A DNA stretch of 64,000 nt, from assembly GCA_019748235.1 (NCBI GenBank), contig JAIEPU010000057.1:19011-83010 (forward strand), read 5' to 3'. Shown in pieces: positions 46,302 through 56,373 of the stretch (position 1 is the first letter of the stretch; each line of letters begins with the position of its first letter). A model generated the notes under the pieces. That model searched no databases, was not told the DNA's origin, and was given only the letters and a program-made list of their open reading frames with translations. The DNA is from a bacterium. GTDB lineage: Bacteria; Planctomycetota; Planctomycetia; Kolteriales; Kolteriaceae. The translations under genes were made by a program, and so were the position numbers.

Positions 46302-47063
46302 ATGATCACGCTCGAGAGAGTTTCGAAGTCGTATCGATCACACACGATCCTGGCTCCACTCGATTGGAAACTCGATCAAGGGAAGACATACGTTTTGATT
46401 GGACCGAGCGGATGTGGAAAATCGACACTTCTTCGGTTGATGATTGGACTAGTTGCTCCCAGCGAGGGACGCATCCTTTTCAATGGAAATGAGGTTCACC
46501 CGAAAGAATGGCGAAACATTCGGCTTCGCATGGGCTACGTCATTCAGGACGGCGGGTTGTTTCCGCACCTGACGGCCAAGTCAAACATTCTTCTCATGGC
46601 TCATGAACTTGGCTGGAACCGGAACAAACGCGAATCACGGCTCGCGGAACTCGTCGAACTGACGCACTTCCCGGCGGATGGACTCAGCCGATACCCCGCT
46701 CAGCTTTCCGGTGGTCAAAAACAACGTGTCGGCATTATGCGTGGACTGCTTCTCGACCCAGACGTCATTCTGCTCGATGAACCGCTCGGTGCGCTTGACC
46801 CCATCATCAGGCACAATCTTCAGACAGAGCTTCGGGGTATCTTTCAGACGCTTGGAAAGACCGTCGTCCTGGTGACACACGACGTCGCCGAAGCGAGGTA
46901 CTTCGGTGATGAGATCCTTCTCATGCGCCGGGGTCGAATCGTGCAGCGAGGATCATTTGATGATCTGGTGAGCCATCCCGCCGAGGAATTCGTTAGCAAT
47001 TTCATTCAGTCTCCTCGTGGCCTCGAAGACTCGGAAGAGGAAATCGAGGCGATGAACGGATGA
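46302..47063 (+). CDS. ABC transporter ATP-binding protein, osmoprotectant (OpuCA) type
   Basis: The product has 253 residues and starts MITLERVSKSYRSHTIL with AAGGG six bases before the ATG. Walker A is GPSGCGKS, the Q-loop is VIQDGGLFPHLT, the signature is LSGGQKQR, and Walker B is ILLDEPLGALD. The sequence resembles the OpuCA/ProV group but lacks the C-terminal CBS domains of many OpuCA proteins, ending soon after FIQSPRGLEDSEEE. The next gene overlaps by four bases (ATGA) and encodes the fused binding-protein/permease, so this is a two-gene importer for glycine betaine, choline or a similar solute. Confidence 0.88.
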   Translation: MITLERVSKSYRSHTILAPLDWKLDQGKTYVLIGPSGCGKSTLLRLMIGLVAPSEGRILFNGNEVHPKEWRNIRLRMGYVIQDGGLFPHLTAKSNILLMAHELGWNRNKRESRLAELVELTHFPADGLSRYPAQLSGGQKQRVGIMRGLLLDPDVILLDEPLGALDPIIRHNLQTELRGIFQTLGKTVVLVTHDVAEARYFGDEILLMRRGRIVQRGSFDDLVSHPAEEFVSNFIQSPRGLEDSEEEIEAMNG

Positions 47064-48565
47064 TGAAGTCATCGCTGGCAGCCCTGCTCGTATTCACCAT
47101 TTCGGCTTTCGCGATTGCCGATGAGAAGGTTCGTCCGATTCGGGTCGGGTCGAAAGCCTTCACTGAAAATGCCATCCTCGGTGAAATGGTACGGCAGCTC
47201 TTGATCGATGCAAGTATTCCCGCGACGCATAAAGAACTCGGCGGAACGCAAGTCGTCTGGAAAGCGATGCTTGCTGGTCAGATCGATGTCTATCCGGAAT
47301 ACACAGGGACGATCGCGAAGGAGATTCTCGCTCGTTCAGGGCTCCACGATGAGAGCTCGATTCGAACGGAACTCGAGAAGCACGGGATTCGAATGAGCCG
47401 TCCACTGGGGTTTTCGAACACCTACGTCATCGGCATGACAGAGGATGTTGCCAGTCGCCTCGGAATCAAACGCATCTCGGACCTTCGCGATCATCCCGCG
47501 CTGCGAATGGGATTCTCCAATGAGTTTTGTGAACGAGAGGATGGTTGGCCTTCGCTCAGGCGATACTACGCCCTCCCCCATCTAGATGTTCGTGGGCTTG
47601 AACATGATCTCGCGTATCGAGCTCTCAAAAACGATCAGGTGCAGGTGACCGACTTCTACTCCACCGACGGTAAGTTAACCCGATATAAATTCGTTTCGCT
47701 TGAGGACGACGCGGCATATTTTCCAAGGTACGACGCGGTTTTGCTCTACCGCGCCGAATTAGAGACGAGTTCGCCGGAATCGATCAAGGCATTCTCGCGA
47801 CTGGAGGGGGCACTTGATGAAGAGACGATGATCTCTCTCAACGCCCGCGCGGATCTCGATGGAAAGCAGGCGAGCCAAGTCGCAGCCGAGTATCTGCAAA
47901 AGAAATTCAACGTGACTCGCTCCGCTGAAATTGATTCGCCCATGTCAATTCTTCTTCGGAACACACTTCGACATCTTCAATTGGTGACTCTCTCTCTCTT
48001 GATGGCGATCTTGGTGGCTATTCCGCTCGGTATCCTGGCGGTTCGCTGGCCGCGCGTCGGGCAAGGAATTCTGTCGAGCGTCGGACTCATTCAGACGATT
48101 CCTTCTATCGTCCTTCTCGTCCTCTTCATTCCGCTGTTGGGCGTCGAAGGCCGGCCCGCGATCGCGGCGTTGTTCCTTTACAGTTTGCTCCCGATTGTTC
48201 GAAATACACACGCTGGTCTGAAAGAGATTCCACCATCGCTTCTCGAGTCGGCCGAGGCGATCGGACTTCGTCCTTGGCCAAGACTCTTGCGGATCGAACT
48301 CCCCCTTGCGTCACGTTCTATCCTTGCGGGAATCAAGACGGCGGCCGTCATCAATGTCGGGACGGCGACGCTGGGAGGTTTCATTGGCGCGGGTGGGTAT
48401 GGGCAGCCCATCTTTCAAGGGCTTCGAAGCGATAACTGGAATTTCATGATTTGGCAGGGCGCGATCCCGACGGCAGTGATGTCCCTCGTGGTCCTTGGCT
48501 TTTTCGAACTCATCGAACGAAAACTCGTTCCTCGTGGATTAAGGCTTCCAAAACAAAAGGCGTGA
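47060..48565 (+). CDS. Fused substrate-binding protein and permease of osmoprotectant ABC importer
   Basis: The product has 501 residues. A signal peptide (MMKSSLAALLVFTISAFAIA) is followed by an OpuAC-like binding domain (about 25-285), with VGSKAFTENAILGEMVRQLL, LGGTQVVWKAMLAGQIDVYPEYTG and a later TDFYSTDGKL. From about residue 300 comes a BPD_transp_1 permease with about six helices (LVTLSLLMAILVAIPLGIL, GLIQTIPSIVLLVLFIPL, the coupling segment SLLESAEAIGLRPWPRLLRIELP). Binding protein-first, permease-second is a recognised but less common fusion order than in the Lactococcus OpuABC. The permease is expected to be membrane-embedded with the binding domain outside. It is translated from the overlapping ATGA of the ATPase gene. 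Confidence 0.88.
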   Translation: MMKSSLAALLVFTISAFAIADEKVRPIRVGSKAFTENAILGEMVRQLLIDASIPATHKELGGTQVVWKAMLAGQIDVYPEYTGTIAKEILARSGLHDESSIRTELEKHGIRMSRPLGFSNTYVIGMTEDVASRLGIKRISDLRDHPALRMGFSNEFCEREDGWPSLRRYYALPHLDVRGLEHDLAYRALKNDQVQVTDFYSTDGKLTRYKFVSLEDDAAYFPRYDAVLLYRAELETSSPESIKAFSRLEGALDEETMISLNARADLDGKQASQVAAEYLQKKFNVTRSAEIDSPMSILLRNTLRHLQLVTLSLLMAILVAIPLGILAVRWPRVGQGILSSVGLIQTIPSIVLLVLFIPLLGVEGRPAIAALFLYSLLPIVRNTHAGLKEIPPSLLESAEAIGLRPWPRLLRIELPLASRSILAGIKTAAVINVGTATLGGFIGAGGYGQPIFQGLRSDNWNFMIWQGAIPTAVMSLVVLGFFELIERKLVPRGLRLPKQKA

Positions 48566-48670
48566 TCCCGGATATACCCATCTCTTTCTTGACCCGCTCC
48601 TCACGAACCGTCAGATTAGATGAAGTCTCCTTTGTCCATTCTTGTTCTTTGCGAGAGGTGATTGTCGACG

Positions 48671-49942
48671 ATGTTTTTCAAGACGAGCCGAATCCTTCCA
48701 TTTCTATCATTGGCCCTGTGCGTCCCCTGTCTTCATGCCGAGAACTGGCCGCAATGGCGAGGAGAACATGGCAATGGTATCTCGAACGAGAAATTCATCG
48801 CGACGGAATGGGGCGGGCAAGAAGGTGCACTCTGGCGGCTCGAACTTCCTGGGGCGGCGGGATCGACACCGGCGATTTGGGGCGACCGCATCTATTTGAC
48901 CTCCGCGGATAATGATGACCTCGTGCTGATCGCCGCAAGCACTGACGGAAAGTTGGTTTGGAAGGAGAAAGTCTCTACCGGCAACGTCAAGGTGAGGGGT
49001 GACGAAGGAAACTGGGCGAGCCCTTCCCCATCGACCGACGGCAAGCATGTCTGGGCAATGTTTGGAAACGGCGTATTGACCTGCCGCGATACGGAAGGCA
49101 AGGAAGTTTGGACGATTGACCTCCAAGAGAAGTACGGCAAATTCAACATTCAGTTCGGCATGACCTCAACTCCCGTGCTCGACAAGGGCCGGCTTTACGT
49201 TATGTGCATGTATACCGGCAACTCCTATATCGTCGCACTCGATGCCGCGACCGGTAAGGAGATCTGGAAACATGTTCGAAAGAGTGACGCGGTCGAAGAG
49301 TGCGAGCACTCCTACGCATCCCCCGTTATCTATCGCGACGCGAAGCATGAGTTTCTCCTCGCCCACGGCGCCGACTACGTCACGGCCCATCAGCTTTCCG
49401 ACGGTGCTGAGATTTTTCGATGTGGTGGATTGAACGGTGCAGGCCAGAAGTACAATCCGACCCTTCGATTCGTCGCGTCTCCAGGAACTGGAGATGGAAT
49501 CATCGTGGTTCCCTCGGCCAAGAAGGGCCCGGTAATCGCCCTGAGCCCGGATACGAAGGGAAACGTCACGAATTCGGAGGAGGGGCATCTTTGGCGAATG
49601 CCTCGTAACACTCCTGACGTTCCGTCGCCTCTTATTGTGGACGGACTCGTTTACCTCTGCGGTGAGGACGGCGTGCTTACCTGTGTCGATGCCAAGACGG
49701 GCGAACAATATTACAGCGAACGGGTTCATACCGGCCGCCACCGCGCCTCTCCAGTCTTCGCCGACGGACGAGTCTATATGGTTTCTCGCAGCGGAGTGAT
49801 CTCGGTCGTCAAAGCAGGAAAGAAGTACGAGCTTTTGGCAAAGAATGATCTCGCGGAGGAAATCTCAGCATCGCCGGCAATTTCAAACGGCAAACTGTAT
49901 GTTCGCAGCTTCGACGCACTTTACGCATTCGGCAAGAAGTAA
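48671..49942 (+). CDS. Secreted PQQ-type beta-propeller protein
   Basis: The product has about 423 residues. The ATG at 48671 is used; a TTG at 48662 is an alternative that lies too close to GAGAGG (48653-48658). A signal peptide (ILPFLSLALCVPCLHA) is followed by an eight-bladed PQQ-like propeller starting NWPQWRGEHGNGISNEK. Blades show the pattern WGDRIYLTSA, STDGKLVWKEKV, DTEGKEVWTIDL and DAATGKEIWKHV. The quinoprotein family includes alcohol dehydrogenases and BamB-type scaffold proteins; the many Trp blades without a visible active-site disulfide leave the activity open. A bidirectional terminator follows at 49970-50008. Confidence 0.86.
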   Translation: MFFKTSRILPFLSLALCVPCLHAENWPQWRGEHGNGISNEKFIATEWGGQEGALWRLELPGAAGSTPAIWGDRIYLTSADNDDLVLIAASTDGKLVWKEKVSTGNVKVRGDEGNWASPSPSTDGKHVWAMFGNGVLTCRDTEGKEVWTIDLQEKYGKFNIQFGMTSTPVLDKGRLYVMCMYTGNSYIVALDAATGKEIWKHVRKSDAVEECEHSYASPVIYRDAKHEFLLAHGADYVTAHQLSDGAEIFRCGGLNGAGQKYNPTLRFVASPGTGDGIIVVPSAKKGPVIALSPDTKGNVTNSEEGHLWRMPRNTPDVPSPLIVDGLVYLCGEDGVLTCVDAKTGEQYYSERVHTGRHRASPVFADGRVYMVSRSGVISVVKAGKKYELLAKNDLAEEISASPAISNGKLYVRSFDALYAFGKK

Positions 49943-49969
49943 TTCTCGATTCGTCAGATGATGGAATGA

Positions 49970-50008
49970 AACAACCGACCCGCATGCCATTGATGCGAGT
50001 CGGTTGTT
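49970..50008. terminator. Bidirectional terminator
   Basis: AACAACCGAC (49970-49979) pairs with GTCGGTTGTT (49999-50008), and inside it CGCAT (49981-49985) pairs with ATGCG (49993-49997), leaving one C/A mismatch and a 7-base loop. On the plus strand GTTTTCTCTTTCTT follows. It lies between the convergent propeller gene and FBP aldolase gene and fits both. Confidence 0.85.
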
Positions 50009-50044
50009 GTTTTCTCTTTCTTGATCCCATCGAGATCGACTTAG

Positions 50045-51109
<1,065 letters not shown>

Positions 51110-51516
51110 TAGAGTCTCTCCTTCGTGTCTTTTTCCACCCAGAAAACCAACGGAAGATACCGACATCGCTCCAAGTTCTTTCTTACGTTTGGACAACGCT
51201 TGCCAACACGAAAGGAAGATGAAGCTGCGGTTCTAAAAGGTCGTATCTCACTCCCTGATTCAGATCAGATTCAACCGTTCGATCATCTGCTACATCTCTC
51301 AAAGCAGAGAGGTAAGCAGAAAGCGAACTCTTCAGCTTTCTTACAAGTTCGTCGATGCCTCTAAAACAGTTTTTCTCATCTACTTATTGGCAAATGATTT
51401 GATTCCATCGGGAAGTTTGACAATTCCGCCCCGGACAACGGAGAGGGACCAAGGAAACAATGGCGATTCTTCGTTGTCCCTGCTACCCTAAGCCGATCTG
51501 ATACAGGATGTTGCTG
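51110..51516. promoter_or_regulatory. Divergent region between aldolase and DUF1549 genes
   Basis: This 407-base gap must contain both promoters. It is AT-richer than neighbouring genes. A perfect inverted repeat GGACAACG (51433-51440) / CGTTGTCC (51472-51479), 31 bases apart, may be an operator or mRNA leader structure for the DUF1549 gene. No open frame is convincing. Confidence 0.35.
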
Positions 51517-53868
51517 ATGGCGAATTCCCACTTTCCGCTTTTCGTCACAGCTGTCGCCGTTGCCATTTGCCCGTGCGCGCTTCAGGCAGAGGAGAAGTCG
51601 GAACTAGCGAGCCAAGCCTGGACGATCCTCCATGAACGATGCTATTCCTGTCATGGTCCGAAGGTTCAAGAGGCCGATTTTCGTCTCGACTCTCGCAAAG
51701 CGGCCACCCACTCGGCCGTCATTCCCGGCAACAGCCAAGCAAGCGAACTCATCCATCGGCTGAAAAGCAACGACCCGGAGCAAGTGATGCCCCCGCAAGG
51801 GGAGCGTCTGTCGGAGGACGAAATTTCGCTCATCGGCCGCTGGATCGATGCCGGTGCTCCTTGGCCCGAATCCACGGCCCATGTCTCTTCCGAAGACCAT
51901 TGGGCATGGAAGCGTCGGCAGGATGTCAAACCGCCCGACACCGTCAACCTTTCACTCCTTTCGAGTCCAGTCGACTCATTCGTTCAGCACACACTCGAGA
52001 ACGTCAAGCGATCGCTGTCAGGGGAGGCAGATCGGAGAATTCTCTATCGTCGCCTCTCTTTCGATCTTGTCGGTCTGCCGCCAACGCATGCGGAAATGGA
52101 ATCCTATCTTTCAGACCACTCTGAAGATGCCTTCGAGCGCGCGGTTGATCGGTTGCTGGCGTCACCCGCTTATGGAGAGCGCTGGGGACGACATTGGATG
52201 GATCTGGTGCGATATTCCGACACTGCCGGTGACAATGCGGACTATCCCATTCCTGAGGTTCAGCGCTATCGAGATTACATCATCGATTCATTCAATAAAG
52301 ACAAGCCGTACGACACATTCGTCATCGAGCAATTGGCTGGGGATATCGTCGCTTCCAACCAACCGGACGAACATTTCGCCGAACGCGTAGTAGCGACCGG
52401 TTTCGTGGCTTTGTCACGTCGTTATGCGACCGCGCCGTTTGAACTCATGCATCTGACGATCGAGGACACGATCGATACAACGGGTCGGACATTTCTGGGG
52501 CTGACACTTCGATGTGCTCGGTGTCACGACCACAAATTCGATCCCATCACAATGGACGACTATTACGGCCTATATGGTATCTTCGCGAGCACAAGGTATC
52601 CCTACGCTGGGTCCGAGGAATTTCAGTCGAAAAATCTCCCTCGAACAGGATTTGTTCCAATTCTTCCGCCTGATCAAGCCAATCTATCGCTCGAAGCCTA
52701 TCGACAAAAGATTGCCGGGTTGGATGAGGATGTCGCACGGCGTCAGAAAGAGATCGAGGCTTGCAAAGACGAACAGCAGAAGAAGCGGATGGAAACGGAA
52801 TTGGCGCCCGTGCGCACCGCATTGAATCGTCAACGGCGGCTTGGATCGCCGCCGGAATTGGATGTGGCGTACGCGGTATGGGATGACAAACCGATTGATC
52901 ATCCGATTCTTCAGCATGGTGAGCCGAGTGAGCCCGGAGTCGTTGCTCGCCGTCGCGCCCCGAAGTTTCTCGCAGGCGACGAACCACTGGCAATCTCGGG
53001 CCCTCACAGTGGACGGCTTGAGTTGGCTGAGTGGATCGCTTCGCCGACGAATCCGCTGACGGCTCGGGTAATGGTCAACCGGATCTGGCAGCATCATTTC
53101 GGTCAAGGATTTGTGCGTACGTCATCAAACTTCGGCATCTTAGGACAGCCGCCAACGCATCCAGACCTGCTCGACTGGTTATCGAACGAGTTCGTCGAAC
53201 AAGGTTGGTCGGTCAAGGCATTACATCGCCTGATCGTCGGTTCGGCAACATGGAGACAAACAAGCGATCCCACAGGTTTGGATGATCCCTTGCTCGGACG
53301 ATATCCTCGTAGGCGACTGGATGCAGAATCCATTCGTGACTCTATTCTCCTCGTTGCGCAGAACTTGGATCAGCGCATTCCCGAGCGTCATCCCTTTCCG
53401 GACATTTCTGATTGGCATTGGACTCAGCATAACCCATTCAAAACCGTATTCCCGTCGCAGTACCGAAGCGTATATCTCATGCGCCAACGCATACAGCGGC
53501 ATCCCTTTCTCGTCTTGTTTGATGCTCCAGATGCCAACGTCTCGACCGATGTTCGGACGAATTCGATCGTACCGCAACAAGCACTATTTCTGATGAATAG
53601 CTCGTTTATGCAGGAGCAATCGACCGCTTTTGCGACTCGATTGATGCAGTTTTCGGCGGAGGAACCGGACCGAATTGCTCACGGAATTGAATCGACCTGG
53701 TTCCGACCGGCGACCCCTGATGAAATTATGCGGGGACTCGATTACTTGCGGCGATTCCGGAGAGAAGCTGTTCGCTCGGGACTATCCGAACCTGAGGCAG
53801 AGCGTGCGGCATACAGCAGTTTTGCTCGTGTGCTGTTGACCTCGAACGAATTCTTTTATTTGGACTGA
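51517..53868 (+). CDS. DUF1549/DUF1553 planctomycete cytochrome protein
   Basis: The product has about 783 residues. The ATG at 51517 follows AGGA by eight bases. A signal peptide (FPLFVTAVAVAICPCALQA) is followed by a cytochrome c-like domain with CYSCH at residues 42-46 and MPPQGERLSEDE. The DUF1549 (PSCyt2) domain starts near VDSFVQHTLENVKRSL and has RLSFDLVGLPPTHAE, WGRHWMDLVRYSDTAG and a second CxxCH, CARCHDHKFDP (from Cys333). The DUF1553 (PSD1) domain fills the C-terminal half (LAEWIASPTNPLTARVMVNRIWQHHFG). This exported family is planctomycete-typical and always near DUF1501; the function is unknown. It is followed, four bases away, by the DUF1501 gene. Confidence 0.93.
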   Translation: MANSHFPLFVTAVAVAICPCALQAEEKSELASQAWTILHERCYSCHGPKVQEADFRLDSRKAATHSAVIPGNSQASELIHRLKSNDPEQVMPPQGERLSEDEISLIGRWIDAGAPWPESTAHVSSEDHWAWKRRQDVKPPDTVNLSLLSSPVDSFVQHTLENVKRSLSGEADRRILYRRLSFDLVGLPPTHAEMESYLSDHSEDAFERAVDRLLASPAYGERWGRHWMDLVRYSDTAGDNADYPIPEVQRYRDYIIDSFNKDKPYDTFVIEQLAGDIVASNQPDEHFAERVVATGFVALSRRYATAPFELMHLTIEDTIDTTGRTFLGLTLRCARCHDHKFDPITMDDYYGLYGIFASTRYPYAGSEEFQSKNLPRTGFVPILPPDQANLSLEAYRQKIAGLDEDVARRQKEIEACKDEQQKKRMETELAPVRTALNRQRRLGSPPELDVAYAVWDDKPIDHPILQHGEPSEPGVVARRRAPKFLAGDEPLAISGPHSGRLELAEWIASPTNPLTARVMVNRIWQHHFGQGFVRTSSNFGILGQPPTHPDLLDWLSNEFVEQGWSVKALHRLIVGSATWRQTSDPTGLDDPLLGRYPRRRLDAESIRDSILLVAQNLDQRIPERHPFPDISDWHWTQHNPFKTVFPSQYRSVYLMRQRIQRHPFLVLFDAPDANVSTDVRTNSIVPQQALFLMNSSFMQEQSTAFATRLMQFSAEEPDRIAHGIESTWFRPATPDEIMRGLDYLRRFRREAVRSGLSEPEAERAAYSSFARVLLTSNEFFYLD

Positions 53869-53872
53869 CGAG

Positions 53873-55255
53873 ATGAGCATGACCCTTTCTCGACGTCAAT
53901 GGCTCAGTCTACTCGCGGCGGGTGGTTGTTCCTCCGTTGGTGTCTCTCCCCTGCTATTTGCGGCGGAGCAGAAAGGCGCTCACGTCTTAGCTCCGAAGCG
54001 AACCCATCATTCGCCCAGAGCGAGACAGTTAGTCATGATCTTTCTCACGGGGGGCTATTCCCACGTCGATACCTTCGATCCGAAACCAGCCCTCAAGGCG
54101 AAGCATGGTGAGCCATTCCCAGCGGTCGGACTTCGTCCCGAGGAGGCTCGGAAGCAACCCCTTTTGGGTTCGCCGTTCGAGTTTGAACAGTGCGGCGAAT
54201 CAGGGCTTTGGATCAGTGAGCTCTTTCCGCACTTGAAAACGGTCGCGGATGATCTGTTTGTGATTCGTTCCATGCACACCGATATCGTCGAACACTTTCA
54301 AGCGACGCTTGCGATGCACACCGGCTCCGCAACGATTCCGCTACCGAGTGTTGGTGCATGGCTCAGCTATGGGCTCGGTACTTACAACCCGAATCTCCCC
54401 TCCTATGTCGTTCTGGCCGAGCATTTGCCCTATGCGGGTTCACAGGTGTGGGATTCGAACTTTCTTCCGCCGATCCATCAAGGGGTTCGCATCCTACCCG
54501 GAAACGATCCAATCGCCGACGTGAAGTCCCCTGCTCTTTCCATGACTCTGGCCGAGCTTGAGGCGGAGATGCTCCGGGAAGTGAATCGGTGGCATGCACA
54601 GACCCGGCCGGGTGACGAGAATCTTTTGGCTCGGTCCGCGAGTTTCGAATCTGCGCGCGGGTTGATGGAAATCGCGCCGGACATCTTCGATGTCACTAAT
54701 GAATCATCCTTTATTCGAAGTGGGTACGGGATTGCGGACGGCGACACGACCTCCATCGCATGGCAATGCTTAATGGCTCGGCGACTCATCGAACAGGGCG
54801 TCCGAACTATCGAGATCATCGACTCTGGTTCCAGTAACAATTGGGACGCGCACGGCAACATGGATGATCATCGGCCCATGGCCAAGCGAGCCGATCAGCC
54901 TATTGCCATGCTCATTCGTGACCTGAAACAACGGGGTTTGCTGGATGATGTACTGATCGCCGTTTGCACCGAATTTGGCCGTACCCCATGGACGGATTCA
55001 CCAACAGGAAAAGGAAGAAATCATTACGCCAAGGCGTTCACCTGCCTCTTGGCGGGAGCCGGAATAGAGGGAGGACGGACCTACGGTGCGACGGACGAAT
55101 TCGGAAGCTCGATCATTGAAAATCCGTGTCATGTCCATGACTATCACGCGACCATTCTGAACTTGCTAGGTATCGATCACACTCGGTTGACCTATCATTT
55201 CGCGGGCCGAAACTATCGATTGACAGACGTGTATGGAAACGTGATACCCCTCTGA
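53873..55255 (+). CDS. DUF1501 protein, Tat-exported
   Basis: The product has 460 residues. It begins with a twin-arginine leader (TLSRRQWLSLLAAGG), so it is likely folded before export. The DUF1501 core has ARQLVMIFLTGGYSHVDTFDPKP, SMHTDIVEHFQATLAMHTG, GTYNPNLPSYVVLAEHL, DSGSSNNWDAHG and EFGRTPWTDSP...GRNHYAKAF. The His, Asp and Gly-rich pattern is shared with alkaline phosphatase/sulfatase-type hydrolases, but no substrate is known. It is four bases downstream of the DUF1549/1553 gene, and the two are nearly always paired in planctomycetes, so they should form one exported system. Confidence 0.93.
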   Translation: MSMTLSRRQWLSLLAAGGCSSVGVSPLLFAAEQKGAHVLAPKRTHHSPRARQLVMIFLTGGYSHVDTFDPKPALKAKHGEPFPAVGLRPEEARKQPLLGSPFEFEQCGESGLWISELFPHLKTVADDLFVIRSMHTDIVEHFQATLAMHTGSATIPLPSVGAWLSYGLGTYNPNLPSYVVLAEHLPYAGSQVWDSNFLPPIHQGVRILPGNDPIADVKSPALSMTLAELEAEMLREVNRWHAQTRPGDENLLARSASFESARGLMEIAPDIFDVTNESSFIRSGYGIADGDTTSIAWQCLMARRLIEQGVRTIEIIDSGSSNNWDAHGNMDDHRPMAKRADQPIAMLIRDLKQRGLLDDVLIAVCTEFGRTPWTDSPTGKGRNHYAKAFTCLLAGAGIEGGRTYGATDEFGSSIIENPCHVHDYHATILNLLGIDHTRLTYHFAGRNYRLTDVYGNVIPL

Positions 55256-55387
55256 TGGACCGCATTTCGATGTGAATACCTCCTCCCTTCGAAAAGCACG
55301 ATGGTAAATCGAGATTGTCTCATCTAACATGAAGATGCCGTCATCTTACATCGATTACCGTCATCATGTGAACTAAGGGTCGCTGGC

Positions 55388-56341
55388 ATGAGCAGGCTCG
55401 GACAGCTTTTTAAACGGACGTTCGGAATATTGAATGCCGGTGGGCGTTCTGCAGCAGCTGCAATCGTCCTGCTCTTGATTTCAGAACAAATGCTCTTGGC
55501 AAGCCAAGCTGTCGATGATGCCATCGTTGCTGCGGTTCAAAAGAGTGTTGAGGCGTCAACAAAAGCGTTCAACGAAGGGAAGGTCGATGAACTCACGTCG
55601 ATGTTCCTTCCCCAAGGAGAGTTCATCAACGAAGCAGGGACGATGTACCAGGGGACGAAAGAACTGACGGAACTCTTCGCCGACTACTTCAAAAGGTTTC
55701 CTGGCTCGAAAATAGAATTTCAAATCGAATCCATTCGAGCGGTCGGACCGATCGTTATCGAGGAAGGACTCCGGCACATCACCACAAAAGATGGTGAATC
55801 AGCTTCGACCTTTCGTTACATCGCGATTCGTTCGAAAGAGGGAGCGGAATGGAAGATCGCGAGTTTCCGTGATTTCCCCGAGAATATCGCCGTCACGAAT
55901 CATGATCGACTTCTACCCGTCGCTTGGCTGGTGGGTGATTGGGTGAACGAGGGAACCGATGGAAAGGTGACGATCACTTGGAAATGGTCACAGGACTCTA
56001 ACTTTCTTCTCGGCGAATTTGAGTCAAGTTCATCGGAGAATCCCAGCAATAAATCGTCCCAACGGATCGGATGGGATCCGTCGACGGGTAAAATTCGCTC
56101 CTGGCTTTTCGATAATGACGGAGGATTCGCGGAAGGAGTATGGACCATTCTGGAAGACAGCATCATGATCAAGTCATCCTCAGTCAATCCAGACGGAAGC
56201 ACTTCATCAGCCACCCTCCGGCTCATCCCACAGGGACCTGATCGATTTCTGATTAAGGGGACCGATCGGATTATCGGTGACAGCAATGAACCAGATTACG
56301 AGATCACCGTCACGCGTCGTCCAGAGGTGAGCGCGAAGTAA
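55388..56341 (+). CDS. Secreted SnoaL-like (DUF4440) protein
   Basis: The product has 317 residues. A hydrophobic segment (AAAAIVLLLISEQMLLAS) near residue 25 is a signal peptide. The N-terminal domain (about 40-170) is of the NTF2/SnoaL type: VQKSVEASTKAFNEGKVDELTSMF, then FINEAGTMYQGTKEL and WKIASFRDFPE. The second half (about 180-317) is a beta-rich repeat-like region with LVGDWVNEGTDGKVTITWKW and SQRIGWDPSTGKIRSWLFD, similar to domains in DUF1579-like proteins. No catalytic residues can be assigned. The next gene, reading the same way 32 bases on, is the Gly/Pro/Asn-rich protein; both carry a 'LVGxW' beta segment. Confidence 0.8.
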   Translation: MSRLGQLFKRTFGILNAGGRSAAAAIVLLLISEQMLLASQAVDDAIVAAVQKSVEASTKAFNEGKVDELTSMFLPQGEFINEAGTMYQGTKELTELFADYFKRFPGSKIEFQIESIRAVGPIVIEEGLRHITTKDGESASTFRYIAIRSKEGAEWKIASFRDFPENIAVTNHDRLLPVAWLVGDWVNEGTDGKVTITWKWSQDSNFLLGEFESSSSENPSNKSSQRIGWDPSTGKIRSWLFDNDGGFAEGVWTILEDSIMIKSSSVNPDGSTSSATLRLIPQGPDRFLIKGTDRIIGDSNEPDYEITVTRRPEVSAK

Positions 56342-56373
56342 GGCAGTCAGCCCACCCCACGGGAGATGGCGAA

